Below the pieces are notes generated by a model, which was not told the origin of the DNA, did not search any database, and saw nothing but the letters and a program-made list of their open reading frames with translations. Of a DNA stretch of 64,000 nucleotides, positions 7,424-15,588 are shown one piece after another. The DNA is taken from contig JBNKOE010000023.1 in the NCBI GenBank assembly GCA_050294475.1, positions 62,001 to 126,000 of the forward strand, read 5' to 3'. Source of the stretch: Thalassobellus sp050294475 (GTDB lineage: Bacteria > Bacteroidota > Bacteroidia > Flavobacteriales > Flavobacteriaceae). Made by a program: the position numbers and the translations under genes. The first letter of the stretch is position 1; the number at the start of each line of letters is the position of its first letter.

Positions 7424-9691
7424 ATGACAATAAAAAAAATTAAGTACTGCTTTTTTGCAGTAGTCCTTATTTCTACTAGTTTGTTTGCGCAAAATCAAGA
7501 AAAAACAAAACAACAAGGACACACAGATCAGAACAAATTTAGACAAATGAAAGATGTTCTAGCTACTCCTAATGAAACTAGAACGGCTTCTGGTGCACCA
7601 GGTTATTTATATACGCAACAAAAGGTTGATTATGTCATGGATATTCGTTTAGATGAAGATAATAACCGAATTTTTGGTAGTGAGAAAATAACTTATCATA
7701 ATAATTCTAAAGACAATTTAGAATATTTGTGGCTTCAGTTAGATCAAAATATGCGCGCAAAAAATTCTAAATCACCAGATATTGAATCAGAGAATTTTAA
7801 TGCACCATTTCAAGGTCCAATGAATTTTACTAACAAAAACATGAAAGAGAAATTTGATGGAGGATTTAATATAGAAGCGGTAAAAAATGCTGATGGTTCA
7901 GATTTGTCATATATAATAAACCAGACCATGATGCGTGTAAATTTAGTAAAACCACTAGCTCCTGGAGAAATATTTAAGTTTAGCATCAAATGGAATTATA
8001 ATATTAATGATATAAATGTAGATGGAGGTAGATCAGGATTAGAAACTTTTCCTGATGGGAATAATAACTATACTATAGCTCAATTTTATCCAAGACTATG
8101 TGTTTATGATAATGTTGAAGGTTGGCAAAATATGCAATTTTGGGGACGTAGTGAATTTGCTTTAGAGTTTGGAGATTTTGATGTAAAGTTAACGGTACCG
8201 GCAGATCATATTTTAGAAGCAACAGGAGATTTGCAAAACGCGAAAGATGTTTTAACTAAAGAACAGATTAAAAGATTCGAGTCTGCCAAAAAATCATTTA
8301 AAGATCCTGTTTTTATTGTAACTCAAGCAGAAGCAGAAATAGCAGAAAAAAAGCGTAGTACAAAAACTAAAACATGGCATTTTAAAGCAGAAAAGGTTAG
8401 AGATTTTGCTTTTGCAACATCAAGAAAGTATATTTGGGATGCTATGGCTGTTAAAATTAATGGTCGCGCTGTTATGGCAATATCTCTTTATCCTAAAGAA
8501 GGAAATCCACTTTGGGAAGAACATTCAACTCGTGTTGTTGCTAATACTTTAGAAGAATATTCAAAACTAACTTTCGATTACCCTTATAGTAAAGCTGTAT
8601 CTGTACATTCTGAAAGACAAGGTATGGAATACCCAATGATTTGTTTTAATTATGGTCGTCCAAATCCAGATGGAAGCTATTCAGGGCGAACAAAAAGAGG
8701 TATGATTGGTGTTATTACTCATGAGGTTGGACATAATTTCTTTCCAATGATTGTAAATAGTGACGAACGTCAATGGACTTGGATGGACGAAGGTTTAAAT
8801 TCATTTGTAGAAACTTTAGCTGAGTTAGATTATGATCCTAATTTTATAACAGGTAACTTACCAAAAGACATTGTACCCTATATGAGCGGAGATCAAAGTC
8901 ATATATCGCCTATTATGTCACAAGGCGATTACATATATCAATTTGGACCTAATGCATATGCAAAACCTGCAGCGGCACTATATATGTTAAGACATACTAT
9001 TATGGGGCCAGAGTTATTCGATCATGCCTTTAGAACTTATTCTAAACGTTGGATGTTTAAACACCCAACACCAGCAGATTTCTTTAGAACTATGGAAGAT
9101 GCTTCGGCAATGGATTTAGATTGGTTTTGGAGAGGCTGGTTTTATACTACCAATGTTAGCGATATAGGTATTAAAGGTGTTAAAAAATATTATTTAACAG
9201 ATAAGCCAACTAAGAAGGCAGAACAAGCTGCAAAAAGATATAATATAAATCTTGATGATTATGCAGATAAACTTATTTATTATGCTGAAGAAGAAGGTGA
9301 TGTTTTGCCTACCGATGCTAAAAATGTTTCAGATTTTAAAGGGTTAAATGATTATATCTCAAGTTTAACGGAAGCTCAAAAAGCGCAGTTAAAAGATGCT
9401 CCAAAATATTTTTACGAAGTTACTTTTGAAAAACCAGGAGGATTGGTAATGCCAATAATTTTAGAGTTAACTTATGAAGATGGAACTAAAGAAAGAAAAA
9501 TGTATCCAGCTCAAATTTGGCGCTATAATGAAAACGAAGTAACCAAAGTTTTTAAAACACAAAAGGCTATTACTAATTTTACTATAGATCCAGATTTAGA
9601 AACAGCTGATGTTGATACTTCTAATAATTCATGGCCAAGGAAACAGGAGCCTAATAATTTTGAAAAATTTAAAGAAAAAATAAAGGGTTAA
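7424..9691 (+). CDS. Secreted M1 family zinc metallopeptidase (aminopeptidase N-like)
   Basis: A 755-residue exported protein with a signal peptide (residues 1-22, ending SLFAQ). The gluzincin motif HEVGH is at residues 433-437 and the third zinc ligand is E456 in MDEGLNSF, 18 residues after the last His as in M1 enzymes. The family exopeptidase motif GAMEN is replaced here by QGMEYPMICFN, a change common in Bacteroidota M1-like peptidases that may alter N-terminus recognition. An N-terminal beta domain (DYVMDIRLDED, YLWLQLDQN) precedes the catalytic domain. Probably periplasmic or outer-membrane associated peptide digestion. A long terminator follows. Confidence 0.92.
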   Translation: MTIKKIKYCFFAVVLISTSLFAQNQEKTKQQGHTDQNKFRQMKDVLATPNETRTASGAPGYLYTQQKVDYVMDIRLDEDNNRIFGSEKITYHNNSKDNLEYLWLQLDQNMRAKNSKSPDIESENFNAPFQGPMNFTNKNMKEKFDGGFNIEAVKNADGSDLSYIINQTMMRVNLVKPLAPGEIFKFSIKWNYNINDINVDGGRSGLETFPDGNNNYTIAQFYPRLCVYDNVEGWQNMQFWGRSEFALEFGDFDVKLTVPADHILEATGDLQNAKDVLTKEQIKRFESAKKSFKDPVFIVTQAEAEIAEKKRSTKTKTWHFKAEKVRDFAFATSRKYIWDAMAVKINGRAVMAISLYPKEGNPLWEEHSTRVVANTLEEYSKLTFDYPYSKAVSVHSERQGMEYPMICFNYGRPNPDGSYSGRTKRGMIGVITHEVGHNFFPMIVNSDERQWTWMDEGLNSFVETLAELDYDPNFITGNLPKDIVPYMSGDQSHISPIMSQGDYIYQFGPNAYAKPAAALYMLRHTIMGPELFDHAFRTYSKRWMFKHPTPADFFRTMEDASAMDLDWFWRGWFYTTNVSDIGIKGVKKYYLTDKPTKKAEQAAKRYNINLDDYADKLIYYAEEEGDVLPTDAKNVSDFKGLNDYISSLTEAQKAQLKDAPKYFYEVTFEKPGGLVMPIILELTYEDGTKERKMYPAQIWRYNENEVTKVFKTQKAITNFTIDPDLETADVDTSNNSWPRKQEPNNFEKFKEKIKG

Positions 9692-9706
9692 ATAATAATT
9701 CATATT

Positions 9707-9754
9707 AAAAAGAAAAGCCTATTTACTTTTAAAAGTAAATAGGCTTTTCTTTTT
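9707..9754. terminator. Long perfect terminator hairpin after the M1 peptidase gene
   Basis: A 24-bp perfect inverted repeat, AAAAAGAAAAGCCTATTTAC/GTAAATAGGCTTTTCTTTTT at its ends, with A-rich and T-rich arms and no spacer at the centre. It closes the peptidase gene before tatA begins. Confidence 0.85.
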
Positions 9755-9802
9755 AACAAATTAAAGAGTTTAATATTTCTTTATTCTATAAAAACAACTC
9801 AC

Positions 9803-9810
9803 TATATTTG
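9803..9810 (+). promoter_or_regulatory. -7 promoter box immediately upstream of tatA
   Basis: TATATTTG is an exact match to TAnnTTTG. Only 4 bases separate it from the GTG at 9815, so transcription would begin at or within the first codon. Either the message is leaderless or translation begins at the TTG at 9836. The -33 region (TTTA at 9780-9783) is weak. Confidence 0.5.
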
Positions 9811-9814
9811 TGGT

Positions 9815-10102
9815 GTGATACAACAAGCTACATTTTTGTTTATAAGTGGTGCCGAAATAGCATTTATACTGTTTATTGTTATTATGGTTTTTGGTGCCGA
9901 TAAGTTACCTGAAATTGCTCGTGGTTTAGGTAAAGGTATGCGTACTCTTAAAGATGCTACAAATGATATTAAGCATGAAATAACTAAAACAGCTGATAAA
10001 AGTGGTATTGATACCAGTATTGTCACTGATGTTAAAAAAGAGCTTGATAAAGTAAAAGATGATATAGAAGAATTTACAGGTTCTGTAAAACGAAAATTAT
10101 AG
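9815..10102 (+). CDS. tatA: Twin-arginine translocase subunit TatA/TatE
   Basis: A 95-residue inner-membrane protein, one N-terminal transmembrane helix (about residues 10-26) followed by the TatA hinge FGADKLPEIARGLGKGMRTL and an amphipathic helix, then a charged tail. TatA oligomers form the conduit for folded proteins in the Tat pathway. No ATG is in frame; a GTG at 9815 gives MIQQATFLFISG, and a TTG at 9836 gives MFISGAEIAF, which resembles the usual TatA N-terminus better. tatC is not in the window. The 3' end overlaps the converging methyltransferase gene by 6 bp. Confidence 0.92.
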   Translation: MIQQATFLFISGAEIAFILFIVIMVFGADKLPEIARGLGKGMRTLKDATNDIKHEITKTADKSGIDTSIVTDVKKELDKVKDDIEEFTGSVKRKL

Positions 10103-10738
10103 CTTTCTGCTAATAGTTAAACCATCTCTTATTGGAAGCAAAACTGTTTCTATTCTTGGGTCTTCTTTCAAAAGTGTATTATAATCTAAAACTGCTTTAG
10201 TCGATTTGTCTTTAGGGGCTAAAGGCTCTATAACTTTTCCGTGCCACAATACATTGTCCGATATAATAATACCACCAGTATTTAGCTTATCAATTATCGT
10301 ATGAAAATAATTCACATAATTAGGCTTGTCGGCATCAATAAATACTAAATCAAAAGTTTTATCAAGCTTAGGAATTACATTTAAAGCATTTCCTAAATGC
10401 TGAAAAATTTGATTGCCATATTCAGATTTATCAAAATATTTACGCTGAAAATCAACTAACTCTTCATTAATATCAATCGTATGTATTTCGCCTTCTTTTT
10501 GTAAACCTTCAGCTAAGCAAAGCGTTGCATAACCAGTAAAAGTACCTAATTCTAAAATGGTTTTAGGATTTTTTAATTTAGAAATCATGCTCAATACACG
10601 ACCTTGATAAGGACCACTAAGCATAATAGGTTGTAGTATTTTTTGGTAGGTTTCACGTGTTAGTTGTTGCAACAACTCGGGTTCATCCTCAGAATGAGCT
10701 ACTACATATTCGTCTAAGTCTTCAGGTAAAAAGTACAT
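10097..10738 (-). CDS. SAM-dependent O-methyltransferase (catechol-type)
   Basis: A 213-residue class I methyltransferase of the metal-dependent O-methyltransferase group (PF01596 type). SAM motif I is ILELGTFTGYATLCLAEGL (about residues 60-78), the acidic loop is IHTIDINEE, and the metal/substrate region is VFIDADKPNYVNYF, followed by ISDNVLWHGKV. Length is typical. It probably methylates a small catechol or similar phenol; the acceptor is not known. The ACMSD stop is adjacent (10738), so the gene seems to be last in the 3-HAO/ACMSD transcript, which could link it to aromatic metabolism. Confidence 0.88.
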   Translation of the reverse strand: MYFLPEDLDEYVVAHSEDEPELLQQLTRETYQKILQPIMLSGPYQGRVLSMISKLKNPKTILELGTFTGYATLCLAEGLQKEGEIHTIDINEELVDFQRKYFDKSEYGNQIFQHLGNALNVIPKLDKTFDLVFIDADKPNYVNYFHTIIDKLNTGGIIISDNVLWHGKVIEPLAPKDKSTKAVLDYNTLLKEDPRIETVLLPIRDGLTISRKL

Positions 10739-11823
10739 TAAGATAAAATTCTATTAATTAGTTTTTGTTTTGCTGTTTCATTATCACCACAAAGCCATTG
10801 TATCACATTGTCTTCCCAAATAGCATCGTATTCGGCTTGGTTTATGATGTTACGTTTTTTTGCTAAATCTAATATTTTTCCAGGGTAAGAAGATTGTTTT
10901 GTGCTTTCCATTTCACCTAAAGGATAAGGGTCGTCAAGTCCCATAATAACTTGTTTAGAACCTTGGTTTTTTATGAGTAATTCTAAACCGCCAGTATCAT
11001 GCACTAAGGTGTCAAAGAAAATATTTTTATGTCCAACCGCTTTTCTTGGGTGGTGTTTGCCTTCAAATAAATCGGGTCTACCATCAAAACCTTGAATACG
11101 TCTTCCTAAATTAATTTGAGCTAATTGTCCGCCATGAGCAAAGCAAGTTCGCATATTTGGGTATTTTTCTTGATATCCATTTAAAGTTAAAAAATGGTAA
11201 GCATCGGCACATTGAGCTAGCATCCAAATTAAATGAAAGCGCCATGAGGTGTTTTCTAGTTTTATAAATTTTTCGCCATCATACGGATGAATTTCAACAG
11301 CTAAGTTATATTTATTAGCCAATTCAAAAATGGGTTCATTTTCTTCATCAAAAATGCAACGCCATGTTCCAATAGTATCCATGTAATGAGTTGGTAGGCA
11401 TAGTAATTGTAAACCATGAGTATCAACACAACGTTCAATTTCCCAACAAGCACTTCTTACAAAACCAGGATGCACCACAAAGCCACAAGTAAATTTACTA
11501 GGATTTTCATGTTGCATACGTGCATTAAAATCGTTTTGAAACCGTAAGGCTTGTTTCATTTCTTCCACCCGCAAACCGTTACCATAAAGTTGCGATAAGT
11601 TTAAAACAACAGCATGGTCAATACTATTACGCTCCATCCATTCTAACTTCTCATCTAGAAAAAAACTAGAGTCGGTAACAGGTCTGCTCCAATCTTTCTG
11701 AAGCATAAATTTTCGATCCTTATCTACCCAAAATATGCCTTTTTCTTGCATAAAATCAGGAATCTCTTCAGGATAAGGAAGTAAGTGAGAATGCCCGTTT
11801 ATTCGAAGTTTGCGTTTGTTCAT
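10738..11823 (-). CDS. Amidohydrolase, 2-amino-3-carboxymuconate-6-semialdehyde decarboxylase (ACMSD)-like
   Basis: A 361-residue TIM-barrel amidohydrolase of the ACMSD branch, which decarboxylates the 3-hydroxyanthranilate ring-cleavage product and diverts it from quinolinate and NAD. The HxH metal motif is NGHSHLLPYP (H11, H13). Further ligand or catalytic segments are LAVEIHPYDGEKF, TCFAHGGQLAQ and IMGLDDPYPLGEME (Asp). I chose the ATG at 11823; the ATG at 11832 falls inside a palindromic repeat. It sits next to 3-HAO, which makes its substrate, so the specific assignment is well supported by context. Confidence 0.88.
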   Translation of the reverse strand: MNKRKLRINGHSHLLPYPEEIPDFMQEKGIFWVDKDRKFMLQKDWSRPVTDSSFFLDEKLEWMERNSIDHAVVLNLSQLYGNGLRVEEMKQALRFQNDFNARMQHENPSKFTCGFVVHPGFVRSACWEIERCVDTHGLQLLCLPTHYMDTIGTWRCIFDEENEPIFELANKYNLAVEIHPYDGEKFIKLENTSWRFHLIWMLAQCADAYHFLTLNGYQEKYPNMRTCFAHGGQLAQINLGRRIQGFDGRPDLFEGKHHPRKAVGHKNIFFDTLVHDTGGLELLIKNQGSKQVIMGLDDPYPLGEMESTKQSSYPGKILDLAKKRNIINQAEYDAIWEDNVIQWLCGDNETAKQKLINRILS

Positions 11824-11830
11824 TTTTATC

Positions 11831-11850
11831 ATTCCTGCAAAGGCAGGAAT
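11831..11850. repeat. REP-like palindrome, copy 1
   Basis: ATTCCTGC-AAAG-GCAGGAAT, an 8-bp perfect stem with a tetraloop and no T run. On the reverse strand it reads GATTCCTGC..GCAGGAATGAT, the same type as the copy 34 bp away in opposite orientation. Sequences of this form (GATTCC.. with ..GGAATGA) are scattered in many bacterial genomes. Confidence 0.75.
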
Positions 11851-11882
11851 CTATTTTTTAAAATTTAAGTTTTTATAGGTAA

Positions 11883-11906
11883 GATTCCTGTCTTCACAGG
11901 AATGAC
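11883..11906. repeat. REP-like palindrome, copy 2
   Basis: GATTCCTGT-CTTC-ACAGGAATGAC, an 8-bp stem with tetraloop, inverted relative to copy 1. The stem differs from copy 1 by a compensatory change (C-G to T-A), which argues that the pairing itself is maintained. The pair occupies the spacer between ACMSD and 3-HAO. Confidence 0.75.
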
Positions 11907-11910
11907 AATA

Positions 11911-12444
11911 TTAATCTACTTTTACTTTTTTTGGCGGTTGCATTACTTCTCCACAATTAGGGCAACTGCGTTTATGTTTGTCATTGTAATAATTGTCAAA
12001 AATTTTAGGCATATCGGTTTCAATATTTTTTAAAGTAAAATCTTCTTCATATAATTTAGTTACACAATTTTCACAAAACCACAGTAAGGCATCTTTCATC
12101 CCTTTAGGACGTTTATATTCAATAACTAAGCCAATGGTATTTGCACCACGTTGCGGAGAATGCGGTACTTTAGGAGGTAGTAAATAAATATCACCTTCTT
12201 TAATATGTACATCTTTAGGTGTGCCTTTGTCAATAATTTTTAAAATAATATCGCCTTCAACCTGATAGAAAAATTCTGGAGTTTCATTGTAATGATAGTC
12301 TTTTCTATTATTAGGTCCACCAACAACCATAACAATAAAATCGGCATCTTTCCAAACCACTTTATTACCAACAGGTGGTTTTAAAAGATGTCTGTTTTCT
12401 TCTATCCAAGCTTTAAAATTTAAAGGAGATACTAATTTACTCAT
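11911..12444 (-). CDS. nbaC: 3-hydroxyanthranilate 3,4-dioxygenase
   Basis: A 177-residue cupin that opens the ring of 3-hydroxyanthranilate with O2. The Fe(II) ligands H51, E57 and H95 are in YHYNETPEFF and PPKVPHSPQRG, at the spacing of the characterised bacterial enzyme. Two CxxC pairs at the C-terminus (C124/C127 and C161/C164) form the rubredoxin-like metal site found in bacterial members. The product is the substrate of ACMSD, encoded next, 87 bp downstream across a REP-like pair. In the + direction it is separated from KMO and KYNU by about 1.7 kb of accessory DNA. haaO is a synonym. Confidence 0.95.
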   Translation of the reverse strand: MSKLVSPLNFKAWIEENRHLLKPPVGNKVVWKDADFIVMVVGGPNNRKDYHYNETPEFFYQVEGDIILKIIDKGTPKDVHIKEGDIYLLPPKVPHSPQRGANTIGLVIEYKRPKGMKDALLWFCENCVTKLYEEDFTLKNIETDMPKIFDNYYNDKHKRSCPNCGEVMQPPKKVKVD

Positions 12445-12458
12445 AGTTATATATTTTT

Positions 12459-12547
12459 GGCGTTTCCCTGTCGGGTCAGGCTTTTCGTTATATCTTTTTT
12501 TGCCATATATGGCAGCAAAAAAAGGATGCCACTACAATCCTTAACGC
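12459..12547. repeat. Structured intergenic repeat of flavobacterial type
   Basis: An 89-bp segment bounded by GGCGTT and AACGC (outer pairing). Inside are a CCC/GGG mini-hairpin (12466-12475), a long hairpin with arms CTTTTTTT/AAAAAAAG enclosing the perfect palindrome TGCCATATATGGCA (12501-12514), and GGAT/ATCC (12524-12540). I recall close relatives of this sequence between genes in many Flavobacteriaceae genomes; that is memory, not a search. Function unknown. Confidence 0.6.
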
Positions 12548-12683
12548 AGCATTCATCAATTCAATAAAATTACAATAAAAAACGGATATTTTTGTTGTTA
12601 AATAAGGGAATTATATATCACATTACACCAATGAAAACAATGGTTAAAAGATGCCTGTTTAAAAAAGTAAAAAAAAATATATA

Positions 12684-12822
12684 ATGAAAAAGAAAATAAT
12701 ACTAGTTTTTTAGATTCATCGGTTCGTTATCTATATTTATAGCGTTAACCAAATTTCTCGTGTCTTATATTGTGTTAGAAGGTGAATTTTTAGGATTTAC
12801 TGTGTTTTCAAGGTGTTTTTAG
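12684..12822 (+). pseudogene. Frameshifted small membrane-protein ORF
   Basis: From the ATG at 12684 the frame reads MKKKIILVF and stops at once within the run GTTTTTTAG. In the next frame, 35 codons continue without interruption as FIGSLSIFIALTKFLVSYIV then LEGEFLGFTVFSRCF and a stop at 12820. Removing one T from the six-T run joins both into a 46-residue protein with one transmembrane helix and a basic start. The run could be a sequencing artefact, a decayed gene or a phase-variable tract. No family is recognised. The rest of 12548-12870 shows nothing else. Confidence 0.35.
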
Positions 12823-12870
12823 TGTATTTCGAATATATAAGTTAATAGAGTGCCTATTTTAAATAAAGAC

Positions 12871-13491
12871 TTATTTGTCTTTTGCATCGGTTAAAAGGAT
12901 TAAATCAAAAAATAACATTTTTGTTTTAAGTTCATCTTCAGGGGCTAGTCCAGTAAACTCTTTTTCTTGTTCTTCTGATGAAAATAAAGGAGTAAAACTG
13001 TTTCTATCGTAATATCTTAAAGCTTTTTCATTATTGTATGAATCAACTACAATAAATCTGCAACCAGTTTTATTAGACTCATTAATAAACCATGACTTAA
13101 TAAAACTCATTAATTGGTCTCCAGTTGTGTTTTTCTCTCCGTCAATCATTCTATATTTTTGATTAACTCCAAGTCTACCTATTAAAACAGCAGGATAACT
13201 CTTCATCCTTTTAATTCTGGGGATTCCTTTTGTTACTTTTTTGCTTCTCGCATTAGGTAAATGCTTAGTTTTTATACTATCATTAGAAACTGTAAAAGCG
13301 CAAATAATTTGTGATGGGTTTTCATCCAGTGTAAAGCAATATGATTTGCCTAATAATTGTTTAGACCAATCTACGGAATCATTTGAAAAGAAATCGTTCA
13401 AATCATCGTGACCACAATTGAATGCATCACAATCACATAATGTAGTATTGTTAAAAGGAGAGAATGTACACTTGTCTAGTAAGAAACCCAA
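12871..13491 (-). CDS. GNAT-fold acetyltransferase, probable toxin of a toxin-antitoxin pair
   Basis: A 206-residue protein of the GNAT toxin (TacT/AtaT-like) type. The N-terminus has the family pattern CDAFNCGHDDLNDFF followed by LLGKSYCFTLDE. The core shows AVLIGRLGVNQKYR then a GDQLMSFIKSW helix; the usual GxG loop is replaced by an insertion (MIDGEKNTTGDQL). The C-terminal signature is YNNEKALRYYDRNSFTPLF. Known relatives acetylate aminoacyl-tRNA and block translation. A 51-codon ORF ends 12 bp upstream and is the likely antitoxin. Toxicity here is inference. The pair separates 3-HAO from KMO. Confidence 0.75.
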   Translation of the reverse strand: MGFLLDKCTFSPFNNTTLCDCDAFNCGHDDLNDFFSNDSVDWSKQLLGKSYCFTLDENPSQIICAFTVSNDSIKTKHLPNARSKKVTKGIPRIKRMKSYPAVLIGRLGVNQKYRMIDGEKNTTGDQLMSFIKSWFINESNKTGCRFIVVDSYNNEKALRYYDRNSFTPLFSSEEQEKEFTGLAPEDELKTKMLFFDLILLTDAKDK

Positions 13492-13503
13492 TATATAAGT
13501 CTC

Positions 13504-13659
13504 TTATAATTTAGCTTTAGCCAAAATCTTTTGAGCTATGCTTAATTCTTCAGAAAAATCAATAGAAGACCTGTTAGCAGTGTTTTCATTAACTCTTTTT
13601 TCGAAATTAGATGCTGCTTCTTTATATAATACAGGTATAGATTTTATAGCTATCGCCAT
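13504..13659 (-). CDS. Small putative antitoxin partner of the GNAT toxin
   Basis: A 51-residue ORF read on the reverse strand from the ATG at 13659, beginning MAIAIKSIPVLYKEAASNF and ending ELSIAQKILAKAKL. The N-terminal strand AIAIKSIPVL resembles the DNA-binding beta strand of ribbon-helix-helix antitoxins. Its stop is 12 bp before the GNAT start, so the two are translated from one message. An exact -7 box and a palindrome lie upstream. I recall such short MAIAIKSIPVL proteins before GNAT genes in Bacteroidota, but there is no family name I can give. Confidence 0.6.
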   Translation of the reverse strand: MAIAIKSIPVLYKEAASNFEKRVNENTANRSSIDFSEELSIAQKILAKAKL

Positions 13660-13715
13660 TGTTTTTATTTTTTAGTTAACAACTTAATTATGTTATTAAT
13701 TGTTGTTCTATTGCG

Positions 13716-13743
13716 CAAAACTACAATAAGTTTGTCGGACAAA
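13716..13743 (-). promoter_or_regulatory. Promoter and possible autoregulatory operator of the toxin-antitoxin pair
   Basis: On the reverse strand TAGTTTTG (13716-13723) matches TAnnTTTG exactly, with TTTG at 13740-13743 16 bp upstream (shorter than the usual 19). The -33 box lies inside the palindrome TTTGTC-G-GACAAA (13731-13743), a position suited to repression by the antitoxin. The start codon is 57 bp downstream. Confidence 0.45.
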
Positions 13744-14190
13744 ACCTATTTAATATATATATTCTTACAATATAATATTTATATGAGTATCATAAGTAAT
13801 AGTTTTTATTTATAATAGGGTCTAGACCTGTTATAAGTTTTGCTTATAGTAATAGACGCATTACTTATTTATAAGTTACAATATACATACGTTAATTAAG
13901 TTAATATAATCTTAAATTATTTATTATAATTACACTGCACCCAGTTTTAGCTGTTTAGTTAGGGCTACGCCTGTTCTTAAAAACGAATAGGGCATTAACA
14001 AGTGTGATATGTTCATTTACATTAAAGATTTAACTTTGGCGGAATTAACCGTACTAGCTAGATGCACATTGGTATTTTGATACTTTTTGGAGTTAAATAC
14101 TTTACTTAAAAAAAGCACAATTTTAAGTGCAAAATTAAACTTTTATTTTTGGTGTAAACTTGTATGTAGTTCCCTTAAATCACATCAAGT
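13744..14190. other. Gene-free AT-rich stretch between the toxin-antitoxin pair and kmo
   Basis: No convincing ORF on either strand; a 23-codon reading frame from 14009 (MFIYIKDLTLAELTVLA) is too short and unsupported. A weak terminator-like GCAC/GTGC hairpin at 14115-14130 followed on the reverse strand by seven T may end the kynU-kmo transcript. The stretch looks like leftover DNA from the insertion that split the kynurenine cluster. Confidence 0.4.
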
Positions 14191-15588
14191 CTATTTCAGT
14201 CCAGCAATTCTATCATCTTCTAAAATAGCATCTGTTTCTTGTTTTATTTTTTTTAATGTCGCTTTTAAATCATCATCAAGGGTAATTATTTTATCTGATA
14301 ATAAATTTAAAATGGCTTTGTCTTGTGCTCGTCCTCGTAGCATAGCTTCTTTATAACCAGTGTTTTCATTAAAAGTAACCAATGAATATTTTGAAGCGTA
14401 TTCCTTTGGAAATTCTTTTTCTAAAGCCATTTCTAATTTTCGTTTTTCTTGAAAAATAGGATGTGCTACATGGTCTTTCATTTCATGGAAATTATCAATA
14501 GCTAAATCGGCAATTGCATCGGTATCTTTTTTACGATCCTTTTCATAAGCGAGAAAAGTAGCTTCCCAATTTTCAAGATTTTGGTTTAATACGTTATCAA
14601 ATTCAACAACATCTTCAAACGAAGCATTCATGCCTTGACCGTAAAAAGGCACAATAGCATGTGCTGCATCTCCCATTAAAAGCGTATTTCCTTTATAATG
14701 CCAAGGCGAACATTTTATAGTTCCTAAAGGCGATGTTGGATTTTTAAAGAAATCATCAACAAGGTTTGGCATGATGGCTAAAGCATCTGGAAATTCTTTT
14801 TGAAAAAACTCTAGTACAAGAGCTTCGGTAGTTAGGTTATTAAAATTGTATGCACCTTTATTGTAGCTTAAAAAAAGCGTGACAGTAAAGCTTCCATCTA
14901 AATTTGGTAAGGCTATGAGCATAAAAGAACCACGAGGCCAAATATGAAGCGCATTTTTATATGCTTTATAATTGCCATTTTCTGTTGGTAAAATGCTGAG
15001 TTCTTTATAACCGTGTGTTAAATAATCTTGCGAAAAACTAAATAAAAACTTTTTGCCTAAATAATAGCTTTTTCGCATAGCAGAACCTGCGCCATCTGTA
15101 GCAATAATAACATCGGCATCTTCAACAAACTCATGTTTAGTATGATAATCTTTAAAAAGTGCTGTGGTTTTTTCAAAATCAACCGATTTACATTTTTTGT
15201 TGAAATAAATATTAACGTTTTCATGGTTTTCAGCTTCATTTAAAAGTAAAGCATTAAGATCGCCACGAGAAATAGAATTAATATATTCATGATCTCGTCC
15301 GCTATAATTAGATAAAGACGTATTACCTTTTTTATCATGAATCATGCGTCCGTTCATAGGAATACAAAGTGCTTTTACTTTATCTTCAATACCAACAAGT
15401 TTCATGGCTTTATTACCACGGTTAGAAAAAGCTAAATTTATAGAACGACCAGCAGAAATATTTACTTTACGTAAGTCTGGTCGCATTTCGTAAACGGAAA
15501 CATTATAACCACGTTGACCTAAACGTAGGGCAAGTAGACTTCCGCAAAGTCCAGCACCTATTATTAGTATATTTTGTTGTTTATTCAT
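14191..15588 (-). CDS. kmo: Kynurenine 3-monooxygenase
   Basis: A 465-residue FAD monooxygenase that hydroxylates L-kynurenine with NADPH and O2. The Rossmann FAD motif ILIIGAGLCGSLLALRLGQRG is at residues 7-27. The DG motif is VIIATDGAGSAMRKS, and the GD motif is LLMGDAAHAIVPFYGQGMN with the following SFEDV. The C-terminus carries a helical region but no obvious membrane anchor of the mitochondrial enzyme type. Its ATG overlaps the last 8 bases of kynU, indicating translational coupling. With KYNU it converts kynurenine to 3-hydroxyanthranilate, the substrate of the dioxygenase 1.7 kb downstream. Confidence 0.96.
   Translation of the reverse strand: MNKQQNILIIGAGLCGSLLALRLGQRGYNVSVYEMRPDLRKVNISAGRSINLAFSNRGNKAMKLVGIEDKVKALCIPMNGRMIHDKKGNTSLSNYSGRDHEYINSISRGDLNALLLNEAENHENVNIYFNKKCKSVDFEKTTALFKDYHTKHEFVEDADVIIATDGAGSAMRKSYYLGKKFLFSFSQDYLTHGYKELSILPTENGNYKAYKNALHIWPRGSFMLIALPNLDGSFTVTLFLSYNKGAYNFNNLTTEALVLEFFQKEFPDALAIMPNLVDDFFKNPTSPLGTIKCSPWHYKGNTLLMGDAAHAIVPFYGQGMNASFEDVVEFDNVLNQNLENWEATFLAYEKDRKKDTDAIADLAIDNFHEMKDHVAHPIFQEKRKLEMALEKEFPKEYASKYSLVTFNENTGYKEAMLRGRAQDKAILNLLSDKIITLDDDLKATLKKIKQETDAILEDDRIAGLK

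Noticed and set aside
14009..14080. 23-codon reading frame MFIYIKDLTLAELTVLA
   Set aside because: Too short, no partner, no promoter or conservation evidence.
14087..14356. Forward ORF of 89 codons
   Set aside because: Mostly antisense to the 3' end of kmo, whose frame is conserved; no similarity seen in this frame.
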